DNA of 50,063 nt, taken from positions 1-50,063 of the forward strand of contig CALGOH010000035.1 in the NCBI GenBank assembly GCA_937957985.1. Reading direction: 5' to 3'. The stretch is from an uncultured Verrucomicrobiae bacterium. GTDB taxonomy: Bacteria; Verrucomicrobiota; Verrucomicrobiia; Verrucomicrobiales; Akkermansiaceae. A model generated the notes under the pieces. That model did no database searches. It was not told the DNA's origin and worked only from the letters and a program-made list of their open reading frames with translations. A program made the position numbers and the translations under genes. This document shows positions 1 to 7,215 of the stretch, piece by piece (within the stretch, counting starts at the first letter, position 1; each line of letters begins with the position of its first letter).

Positions 1-325
1 CCGCGGTGACGCCCGCGGGGACGCTTTCGAAATCGACCGCGCAACCTTCGGCAACGAGCAAGGTTCGAAAGAGCGCCTCGACCCCCATCTCGGGGGTTGG
101 GAAAACGTAAACGGCGGATTCACGTCCCAAATGAGGATAGGCAGCCGAAAAGATCATCCTGTCATTGATGGTTGACAGGTAAAGAGGCGAAGATACCGCG
201 TAAAGATGCTCGTCAATGATCGCCTGACTTCCGGATACCGTGCCATCAGTTCTCCACAGCTCACCATCAGATCCCGTGAAATACACTTCATCGGGACGAA
301 TCGCGATCGGCGCGCCGGAGATGTT
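1..325 (-). pseudogene. 3' continuation of the ELWxxDGT repeat gene beyond an in-frame amber codon (runs off left edge)
   Basis: The minus-strand frame of the upstream repeat protein stays open from position 325 to the left edge, directly after a TAG at 326-328. It encodes about 108 residues, starting NISGAPIAIRPDEVYF and including a further ELWRTDGT repeat. Seen directly: the same reading frame and repeat periodicity continue, so one nonsense codon, not a frameshift, ends the longer ORF. It has no start of its own that would suggest a separate gene. It may be the true C-terminus lost by mutation, the product of readthrough, or a sequencing error. The true end of the gene is outside the window. 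Confidence 0.7.
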
Positions 326-3300
326 CTATATTGCAACAGCTGATTCCGGACCAGACTTGATGTCGATGACGGTCGTGCCGGTCACCGTGCCGTCGGTTTG
401 CCATATTTCGGTCCCATGGGCGGAATCAGAAGCGAGAAAAAGAAGTTTTCCATTGAATGAACCAGCCGTGAGAATATTCGTCGCGGAACCCATGGCTCCC
501 GGTTCGATGTCCTTGAGCATGTAGGTTCCTCCGTTTGTTCCATCGCTGCGCCAGAGCTCCCTTCCGCTGCTGCCGTTATTGGCGTGAAAATAGACGATGC
601 CATCATGCGCGTACATCCGAAAGCTGGTGTCGAAGCTCGAACCCGATGGGTGGATGTCTCTGACGAGGGATGTTCCTGACGCCGTGCCGTCGGTTTTCCA
701 GAGTTCGAAGCCGCTCCCGCCGTCATTTGCCGAGAAATACATTTGCCCATCCAAGGCGATGCCATTCGGATATGATGAATACGATCCGTTTATGCCGGAC
801 TGGGTACCCGCCCCGATCTCGACGACCATGTATGTTCCGGCGCTCGTGCCGTCGGTGCGCCAGAGTTCCATTCCCGATGCGTCGGTGGAGGCGTGAAAAT
901 AGAGGATGCCATTCATATGCACCCCTGGTCTGAGCCCGACATTCGAACCACCACTTCCTGGATTGATGTCTTTCAAGAGGAGCGTGTTTGCTGCCGTGCC
1001 ATCCGTGATCCAAAGCTCCGTTCCGTGAACTCCGTCGTCCGCCCCGAACAGGACGAGGTTTCCCAAGGCACCGATTGGCGCACGGCTGGCATCCATGGAG
1101 GATGGCGGGCCGGATTGGATGTCGGCAACCATGGTGGTTCCGGTCTCGGTCCCATCACTTCGCCATAATTCAACCCCATGACTTCCGTCATCGGCGGGAA
1201 AATACACCTCTCCGCCAACGGCGAACTTGGAGAGCAGGCCGATCCCACTGCTCCCCGGCCGGATGTCCCTCGTCAGCGTGGTTCCTTCTTCCGTGCCATC
1301 GCTGCTCCACAGTTCCTGGCCATGGATCCCGTCGCTTGCCTCGAAGAAGACGCGCCCGTCCGCAACGACCAGGCCGTTGGGATTCGAGTCGCTGGTGCGG
1401 GTCCGGATGTTCTTTACCAACTCATGATTTCCGATGCTTCCGTCGCTCTTCCAGAGTTCGGTCATGACCGATCCGGGCGTGCCAAAGGGTTGGCTGGCGG
1501 CGAAGAGGATCGTTGAACCGATGGAGACTACCCCGGATTGCAGTTCGATCAGGCCGTCGAGCACCTCGACTGTGGAAGCGGGAGTGCCATTGGTTTTCCA
1601 CAATTCGACTCCCATCTGGAGGTAGAGGGTGCTTCCAATCACCGTGCTGGTGGCGGGTATTGTCCCGGTCGATGCCAGAAACGTCGTCCCTGAGGATGTT
1701 CCGTCACTTTTCCACAGGCCATACTGGGAACCATCGGTGCCATAGAAGAACACCGTGGATCCGAGCACATGAAGGGGCTGTTGGTAGAGTCCGCCTGGCG
1801 AGCCGGTCCTGAGGTCCTTCACCAGAACGGTTCCGGCCGCCGTCCCGCTGCTCTTCCAGAGTTCATCGCCGTTGGCTGAGGTTCTCCCGTTAAAGTAGAT
1901 CATGCTACCGACCGGGGTGATCTGATACAGACGGTCGGTGGAGGATGCTGGATCGAGATCCTTGACGAGCACGGTTCCCGTCGTGGTCCCGTCGCTTTTC
2001 CACAGGTTCCGTCCCGTGCTGCTCGATGATACGGCACTGAAGTAGAGGGTCGATCCGACGACAGTCATCTCATCAATGGATGAGTTTCCGGTCCCGGGGC
2101 GTATGTCCTTCAACAGGGTGGTTCCCGCGGCGGTCCCGTTGGATTTCCACAGCTCGGTTCCGTAGCTCGGATGGTAGGCGGTGAAGTAGATGTTGGAACC
2201 CATCGCGACAATCTCTGATGGGCTCCCGGATTCGGAACCGGCGTTCACATCGGCCACCATCACCGTCCCTGCGCTGGTTCCATCGGTCTTCCAGAGTTCG
2301 GTGCCATGGGCACCATCATCGGCGGGGAAATAGAAGAAGCCATTGAGGACCGCACCCTTTGAGAAACTTCCCGGACCGTCACCCGGTGTGATCTCCTTGA
2401 TCATGTAGGTTCCCGCCTCGGTCCCGTTACTGCGCCAGATTTCCCGGCCATGAACGCCGTCATCAGCGATGAAGATGAGGTTGCCACCCAGATTGGCCAG
2501 GGTGGAGACCGTGCCGTTGCCAGTGCCCGGGTAGGTGTCCTTGACCAGCATCGTCCCTCCGGTCGTCGCATCGGTCTTCCAGAGCTCCTTTCCGTGGATG
2601 TTCGAAGACGCAACGAAGTAGGTGGTGTTTCCGATGGTTAGGAAGCTGGTCGGCGAGCTGGATTCCTCGTAGGGATTTAAGTTGATGTCCTTCAGAAGAG
2701 AGTGGGTAGGACTTGCAGAAAGTGGCAAGCTCACAAGGAGGGTGACGGCACCGATGAAGCAGGCGAGAGAGGGTTTCGGAGCGTGTCTACGCCGGGCTGG
2801 GAAAGCAACTTGGGCGCGGAGTGAAGGTTGCTCGCATGAAGGCCGCTCCCGCCGCCGACGAAGGGTCAGGGCGACTCCGGAAATCAGGGCCAGTACCGCG
2901 CCGGTCGGTTCGGGAACGGGCGTGACGGCGAGGCCGCTGCCACCGCTGAAGGCGCTGGTCAGCAGATTGCCGGTGGCTCCGGGTGAGATGGAGGTCTCGA
3001 TGCTGGCGGTGAAGCTGTAAAGCTTGCCGGGGGTGAGGGCGACGGTGTCGTCGAGGGAGCCGCTGGCGAAGAGTTCCAGAAGGGCGATCTCCGAGCCGTC
3101 CTCGGTGAGGATCAGGCGGGTCAGCGGGTTGGAGAAGGCGTAGCCGTCGGAGGTTGAGATGTTGGCCACGGCGTAAAGGAAGGCGGTGCTGGCCACTGGA
3201 ACGGTGAAGTCAACCCGGAGGGCTCCGGCGGCGACGCCGTTGCCGCCGGCCGCCGCTTCGGTCATCGCGACCTCGGCGTTTCCGCTGAACTCGAAGGTAT

Positions 3301-3562
3301 CGGAGCCGACGCTGCTGTTGTAGTTTCCGAATGAGGCGACGGTTCCGGTGCCGAGGCTGCTCGCGCTGCCCAGCCAGTTCTGGTTGCCGGTGGCCGGGGT
3401 CGGGGCGGGGTTTTCGACGTCCAGCGTGCCACCGGCGACGAAGGCGCTGTGGTAGAGGTCAACCTCGGCGAGGACGACGGCGGCGTTGACTGGAACGAGG
3501 GTCAAGCTTGCGAGGCAGGCGGCGAAGTGGAGTGCGCGGCGGAAGGCGGAATTGGTTCTCAC
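326..3562 (-). CDS. Secreted ELWxxDGT repeat protein fused behind a PEP-CTERM protein
   Basis: A 1078-residue protein starting at GTG 3562 with a strong ribosome site (AGGAGGGG). Residues 1-28 are a signal peptide. Residues 29-215 are a small Gly/Ala/Thr-rich domain. Residues 216-238 form a complete PEP-CTERM tail: VPEP, a hydrophobic helix, then four Arg. After a linker comes a second signal-like hydrophobic segment (about 264-284), then about 16 copies of the ELWKTDGT-type motif spaced roughly 45-50 residues, a beta-propeller-like repeat known from exported bacterial proteins. A PEP-CTERM tail normally ends a protein, so this looks like two secreted proteins joined in frame. The reading is cut at 326 by TAG although the repeats continue. 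Function unknown; surface or extracellular location is inferred from the signals. Confidence 0.85.
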   Translation of the reverse strand: MRTNSAFRRALHFAACLASLTLVPVNAAVVLAEVDLYHSAFVAGGTLDVENPAPTPATGNQNWLGSASSLGTGTVASFGNYNSSVGSDTFEFSGNAEVAMTEAAAGGNGVAAGALRVDFTVPVASTAFLYAVANISTSDGYAFSNPLTRLILTEDGSEIALLELFASGSLDDTVALTPGKLYSFTASIETSISPGATGNLLTSAFSGGSGLAVTPVPEPTGAVLALISGVALTLRRRRERPSCEQPSLRAQVAFPARRRHAPKPSLACFIGAVTLLVSLPLSASPTHSLLKDINLNPYEESSSPTSFLTIGNTTYFVASSNIHGKELWKTDATTGGTMLVKDTYPGTGNGTVSTLANLGGNLIFIADDGVHGREIWRSNGTEAGTYMIKEITPGDGPGSFSKGAVLNGFFYFPADDGAHGTELWKTDGTSAGTVMVADVNAGSESGSPSEIVAMGSNIYFTAYHPSYGTELWKSNGTAAGTTLLKDIRPGTGNSSIDEMTVVGSTLYFSAVSSSSTGRNLWKSDGTTTGTVLVKDLDPASSTDRLYQITPVGSMIYFNGRTSANGDELWKSSGTAAGTVLVKDLRTGSPGGLYQQPLHVLGSTVFFYGTDGSQYGLWKSDGTSSGTTFLASTGTIPATSTVIGSTLYLQMGVELWKTNGTPASTVEVLDGLIELQSGVVSIGSTILFAASQPFGTPGSVMTELWKSDGSIGNHELVKNIRTRTSDSNPNGLVVADGRVFFEASDGIHGQELWSSDGTEEGTTLTRDIRPGSSGIGLLSKFAVGGEVYFPADDGSHGVELWRSDGTETGTTMVADIQSGPPSSMDASRAPIGALGNLVLFGADDGVHGTELWITDGTAANTLLLKDINPGSGGSNVGLRPGVHMNGILYFHASTDASGMELWRTDGTSAGTYMVVEIGAGTQSGINGSYSSYPNGIALDGQMYFSANDGGSGFELWKTDGTASGTSLVRDIHPSGSSFDTSFRMYAHDGIVYFHANNGSSGRELWRSDGTNGGTYMLKDIEPGAMGSATNILTAGSFNGKLLFLASDSAHGTEIWQTDGTVTGTTVIDIKSGPESAVAI

Positions 3563-3570
3563 GTCCCCTC

Positions 3571-3605
3571 CTAACGCTTTCCTCCGCAGGTGTGACGGGT
3601 GTGAC
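3571..3605 (-). promoter_or_regulatory. GTCACACC-N12-CGTTAG motif upstream of the repeat-protein gene
   Basis: Read on the minus strand, GTCACACC (3589-3596) is followed after exactly 12 bases by CGTTAG (3571-3576). A second GTCACACC lies directly upstream (3598-3605). The same bipartite motif with the same 12-base spacer lies upstream of the kinase gene. It resembles an ECF-sigma promoter, whose -35 elements often contain TGTCACA. If CGTTAG is a -10 element, the message would start only a few bases before the GTG at 3562, so an operator is an alternative. Confidence 0.5.
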
Positions 3606-3620
3606 CGGAAATTTTTCCGG
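3605..3620. terminator. Hairpin between the kinase stop and the repeat-protein promoter
   Basis: A 7-bp stem (CCGGAAA/TTTCCGG) with a two-base loop lies 20 bases past the kinase stop. It could end kinase transcription before the next promoter. No clear U-run follows, so this is a weak call. Confidence 0.3.
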
Positions 3621-3640
3621 GCTTTCCCGACCGGGGAAGG

Positions 3641-6109
3641 TCAGGAGTCCGGGTTCCGGAGTGTTTGGCCGGACCAGTCGATCCCGACGCAGCGCCAGCA
3701 GTCGTCGGAGAAGACCAGGTCGGCTGTCCAGAATCGGTCGCGATTCCGATCAGCGATGGGGACGGCGATCCTCCAGCGACCACCCGGGAGCGATTCGAGG
3801 ATGCGGACCTCTCCGGATGAGGGAGGAGGCTGTTCCTGCAGGGTGGCGAGGTCGGAGGCCAATTGTCGGGAGCGCCTTTCCGGTGCGTAAGCGAGGTATC
3901 GGGGTTGATTGGCGAGAAAGAGCCCTTCGAGATCGTCCGGGCGGGTGGCAACCGAGCCCCGCAGGGCGGAAAGCCATGAACGTGCTTCTTCGACGGAAAG
4001 ATGCCGTTTTCGCGCCTTGTAGAGGGCTTCGCGGGAATGGCGCTCGTGGAGGATGCGGATGTGGCCGAAGGGATCGATGCTGCCCCGAAGTTCGAGGGTG
4101 ACGCAGTCGGCCCGCGAGCCGGACTCATGGTCAATCCATTCGACGACGCGGTGCGCGACCTTGAAGCGTCGGGTGTCCGCGTTGTATGAGGTTTCCTGGA
4201 CTATGCGGTCGCGGGGGCCGCGGCAGCGCTCGGCCGCGTCGCGATTGAGCAAGTCCGGGATCCGGTCGCGCGGCACGGTTCCGGCCTTGCGGAAATCTAC
4301 GACGTTGTCGTAGAGCGCGATCTGGCCTGCATCGAGCGGAGCGATTTCGGATTCGGGATCGCGTTCCATGCGCTGTTCGAGGTAGGCGAGGAGCGGTGCG
4401 GTGTGGGCCTCCGAGGCCCACGGGTCCCGTCGTCCTGGATCGCGCGCCCGCACGGCCTCGGCGGAGGCGCGGGCGGAGGCGGAGGCGACGAAGGCGATCA
4501 GAAGCCCGAGTGCGGCGAGGGTGGCGAGGCAGCGGATGCGGTGGCCGTTGTGGTGCCAGCGGAGGGTGGCGGTGATCGCGGTGATCAGCAATGCGGCAGC
4601 GAGGCAGAAGCCGGCAAGAGCCATGAGCCCGGGGAGGATGCCGGGGTAGAAGGAGACATGCTCGACTTGGCGGCTGAGGGGGTGTCCGGGAACCCCGAAG
4701 GATTCGAGCAACCAGTGCGACTTGCCGGTCGTAGGGAAGCTCCATGGAGAGACGAGCGTCGTGCTATCCCATTGCGTCACCGCCAGGCCGAGGGTCCAGG
4801 GCGGATCGTCGGGTCTCAGCCAGGTGGAATTGACGGCGAGATGAAGGGTGGCGAGTCCGACGGCAGGGAAGATGAGGCACAGGAGCTGAGCGGTAGCGAC
4901 GAGAGCAGCGGCGGTGCGCGAGGAGCCGGGCGGCAGTCCGAAGGGAGAGGGGAGGGCTTCGCGGAGATCCACTTTCCGGAAGCGCCAAAGCCGGGCGATC
5001 TGCCAACAGGACAGAGGGAGAGACATCATGAGCCCGATGAACAAGGCCTGGAAGCCGCCGGTGAGCTTCGAGTGAGAACCGATCAGGTCGAGCGGCAGGT
5101 CGAGCCGGGAGCCGGTGAGTCGAGCGTGGCTGGAGGCAAGTGCCAGGGCGAGACCCAGCCCGAGCAGGGTCCATGAGAAATCCGCCATGCGCACGGCCCG
5201 GGTGACCCGTGGCGTGCCCGAATAGCGAGGCGGTCCGGCGAGGATCCGCTTGAGTTCTCCGGTCATCGCCCGGACCGAGCGCCAGCGGCGGGTGGGATCC
5301 GGATCGAGTGCGCGCGCGAGCCAATCGTCGATGCGGATGTCCACTTCTTTGAATGATGAGAGCGGCGGCCAAGCGCCGCGCGGAGGGGTGCCGGCGAGCA
5401 TTTCATGGAACATCACACCCAGGGCGAAGACGTCGTTCGCCGTTCCGGGCCGGTGGCCGCGGAAGTAGGCCTCGGGGGGCAGGTATTCGGCCGTGCCCGC
5501 CACGAGGCCGGTGCGGGTGAGCGCGAGGTGGTGGATGCGCTGGTGAACCGGGAGCGCGAGTCCGAAGTCGGCCACCCGCGCCCGACCGTCGGTGTCGAGC
5601 AGCACGTTTCCCGGCTTGAGGTCGCGGTGGAGGATTCCGGCCTCGTGGGCATGAGCGACACCCGAGGCGATCTGGAGGAAAAGATCGATGGCGTGATGGG
5701 GGTCGATACCACCGACCGGGATCACCTGGGAAAGGATCGGCCCGTCGATGAATTCCATGGCGAAAAAGACGCCTTCGGCTCCGGAGGGGGCGGGAAGGGG
5801 CCCGCTGTCGAGGAGCCTGACGATGTGGGGGTGGTCGAGTTGTGCCAGGATGCGGATCTCCTCCTCGATCCGGTCGAGAGTGTCCGGATCGTCGCCGCCG
5901 GCGATCTTGATGGCGGCCCGGCGGCCGTCGGCTGCGCGGACGGCTTCCCAGACCGTGCCCGATCCTCCCTGTCCGGCGATGCGGAGCAGCTCCCAGTCGG
6001 GAACAAGAGGCCTGGGATGAGGGGTGGCCGCCAGGAGACCGAGAAGCTTGCCGGGCGTGAGGCCCTGAAGCCTGGGCGGGCCGGGATAGGCGTCGTCGGC
6101 ATCATTCAT
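3641..6109 (-). CDS. Membrane Ser/Thr protein kinase (PknB-like)
   Basis: An 822-residue protein. Residues 41-290 are a eukaryotic-type kinase domain with all key elements: Gly-rich loop GQGGSGTVW (46-54), ATP Lys in AIKIA (K68), catalytic HRDLKPGN (D163), DFG (181-183) and PPE (211-213). About five hydrophobic segments follow (near 305-600), then a roughly 220-residue C-terminal domain I do not recognise, possibly a sensor. It should phosphorylate Ser/Thr in response to an envelope signal. The start is ATG 6109, 41 bases after the stop of an ECF sigma gene on the same strand. Sigma-kinase pairs of this sort are frequent in Planctomycetes and Verrucomicrobia, so the kinase may regulate that sigma factor; this link is inferred. 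Confidence 0.93.
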   Translation of the reverse strand: MNDADDAYPGPPRLQGLTPGKLLGLLAATPHPRPLVPDWELLRIAGQGGSGTVWEAVRAADGRRAAIKIAGGDDPDTLDRIEEEIRILAQLDHPHIVRLLDSGPLPAPSGAEGVFFAMEFIDGPILSQVIPVGGIDPHHAIDLFLQIASGVAHAHEAGILHRDLKPGNVLLDTDGRARVADFGLALPVHQRIHHLALTRTGLVAGTAEYLPPEAYFRGHRPGTANDVFALGVMFHEMLAGTPPRGAWPPLSSFKEVDIRIDDWLARALDPDPTRRWRSVRAMTGELKRILAGPPRYSGTPRVTRAVRMADFSWTLLGLGLALALASSHARLTGSRLDLPLDLIGSHSKLTGGFQALFIGLMMSLPLSCWQIARLWRFRKVDLREALPSPFGLPPGSSRTAAALVATAQLLCLIFPAVGLATLHLAVNSTWLRPDDPPWTLGLAVTQWDSTTLVSPWSFPTTGKSHWLLESFGVPGHPLSRQVEHVSFYPGILPGLMALAGFCLAAALLITAITATLRWHHNGHRIRCLATLAALGLLIAFVASASARASAEAVRARDPGRRDPWASEAHTAPLLAYLEQRMERDPESEIAPLDAGQIALYDNVVDFRKAGTVPRDRIPDLLNRDAAERCRGPRDRIVQETSYNADTRRFKVAHRVVEWIDHESGSRADCVTLELRGSIDPFGHIRILHERHSREALYKARKRHLSVEEARSWLSALRGSVATRPDDLEGLFLANQPRYLAYAPERRSRQLASDLATLQEQPPPSSGEVRILESLPGGRWRIAVPIADRNRDRFWTADLVFSDDCWRCVGIDWSGQTLRNPDS

Positions 6110-6121
6110 CGTCGCGACCAG

Positions 6122-6147
6122 CTAACGCAACGGAGCGCGGGTGTGAC
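6122..6147 (-). promoter_or_regulatory. GTCACACC-N12-CGTTAG motif upstream of the kinase gene
   Basis: On the minus strand GTCACACC (6140-6147) and CGTTAG (6122-6127) are separated by exactly 12 bases, as upstream of the repeat-protein gene at 3571-3596. It lies in the 41-base gap between the sigma gene and the kinase. This suggests the kinase has its own promoter or operator, possibly recognised by the adjacent ECF sigma factor. Confidence 0.5.
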
Positions 6148-6150
6148 AGG

Positions 6151-6885
6151 TCATGGGCCGAGAAGTCCGTCGAGTTCCTCGCGCAGCTGGCTCTCGGTGG
6201 TGGTGCCGAGGCGCTCGGCGGCGAGTTGGATGAGAATCTGCCGGAAGCGCTGGCGAAGGCGGACGGTCGCCTGGCGGACGGCGGAAGGGGTCATTTCGAG
6301 GAGCTGGGCCACCGTCGAGTGGGTGTCTTCCGGGCGCGACTCCAAACTTGGCAGGAGCAGTTCGAAGAGACGCTCTTGGCCGCGTTCGCGGTAGACTGAG
6401 GCGAGTTTGGCCACGGCTTCTTCGAGCAGGCTGAGCGCCCACGCCCGGTCAAAGGCACGCTGTGGACACATGCAGTCGGCGAGGAGCGATTCGTAGAAGG
6501 CCTCGGCCTCGGGTCGGTGGAGGGAGATGTGCCGGGCAGCGCCTCCGCGCTTGAGCCGGTCGCGTCCGGCTCGGCGGTTGGCGAGGTGGTTCGAGAAGCA
6601 GGCCAGTAACCATCCGCGGAGGCGTCCAAGCGAGGGGTCGGCTCGTGCGAGCAGGTCCCTTTTGACGAGATCGCTGAGGAAATCCTGGACGGCGTCGGCG
6701 GCGTCTTCCGGCGACCACCCGCTGCGGCGCGCCCAGCCGTAAAAGCAGAACCAGTAATTGCGGATCCACTCGTCGAGCGCGAGCGCATTGGTCGAGGCGC
6801 GCCGCACGAGGCTCCAACGGGTGATGGCGCCGAGCTGCTCGGTGGATGCTAGCCAGGAAGGGCCTCCCGCGTGATTCACGACCAA
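6151..6885 (-). CDS. ECF-type RNA polymerase sigma factor
   Basis: A 244-residue protein. The N-terminus has ITRWSLV, typical of the large Planctomycetes/Verrucomicrobia ECF groups. Region 2 covers about residues 40-115 (WSPEDAADAVQDFLSDLV, then LRGWLLACFSNHLANR). Region 4 helix-turn-helix lies near the C-terminus (STVAQLLEMTPSAVRQATVR). It should direct RNA polymerase to a small regulon. It sits directly upstream of, and co-oriented with, a membrane Ser/Thr kinase; no anti-sigma factor is seen. The start is TTG 6885 or GTG 6879; neither has a convincing ribosome site, so the exact N-terminus is uncertain. Confidence 0.9.
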   Translation of the reverse strand: MVVNHAGGPSWLASTEQLGAITRWSLVRRASTNALALDEWIRNYWFCFYGWARRSGWSPEDAADAVQDFLSDLVKRDLLARADPSLGRLRGWLLACFSNHLANRRAGRDRLKRGGAARHISLHRPEAEAFYESLLADCMCPQRAFDRAWALSLLEEAVAKLASVYRERGQERLFELLLPSLESRPEDTHSTVAQLLEMTPSAVRQATVRLRQRFRQILIQLAAERLGTTTESQLREELDGLLGP

Positions 6886-7215
6886 AGCAGAATACGGCAG
6901 GACTCATGCTGTCAATCTCCCTAGTGTCCTGCGCGCCAAGAGCGTTGACTTTCGCGCGAGAGATTTTTTCCAAATGCAAGGCGTGACGAGGGAGTGAATC
7001 GAGATTTGCGACCGAGGAACAACGCAGCAGTTGGGAAAAAGATCCGCGAGCCATTCAACGGTCGAGCGCAGCGAGCTGACTTCAAAATAACTCTTATCAT
7101 CTCGAAAGGTGACGAACTTTGAGCGCGGGACACTAGATCTCGGCTCGGGCGGCCCCCCGGCAGCCGGAGGCAAAAGACAGGTGACGACCGATGGGCATCG
7201 ACCATACTGCTGCGC
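6886..7215. other. 330-bp divergent intergenic region occupied by a MITE-like element
   Basis: This gap separates the sigma gene (minus) from nadE (plus). Most of it is the inverted-repeat element at 6921-7136, described separately. The remaining flanks of 35 and 79 bases must carry the promoters for both genes unless the element itself supplies them. I see no convincing ORF here. Confidence 0.6.
6921..7136. mobile_element. MITE-like element, 216 bp with about 20-bp terminal inverted repeats
   Basis: The left end begins CTAGTGTCCTGCGCGCCAAG and the right end, read on the other strand, begins CTAGTGTCCCGCGCTCAAAG: 17 of 20 positions match, including the outer nine. The interior is AT-richer than its surroundings and has no ORF with coding character. 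The structure fits a non-autonomous element moved by a transposase encoded elsewhere. I could not establish a target-site duplication. Confidence 0.65.

Noticed and set aside
154..336. A separate small minus-strand gene at the left edge
   Set aside because: It is an alternative-frame reading of the repeat-protein continuation, which reads better in the main frame.
326..340. A frameshift at the end of the repeat protein
   Set aside because: I checked the codon phase: the downstream repeat is in the same frame, so a nonsense codon is the cause.
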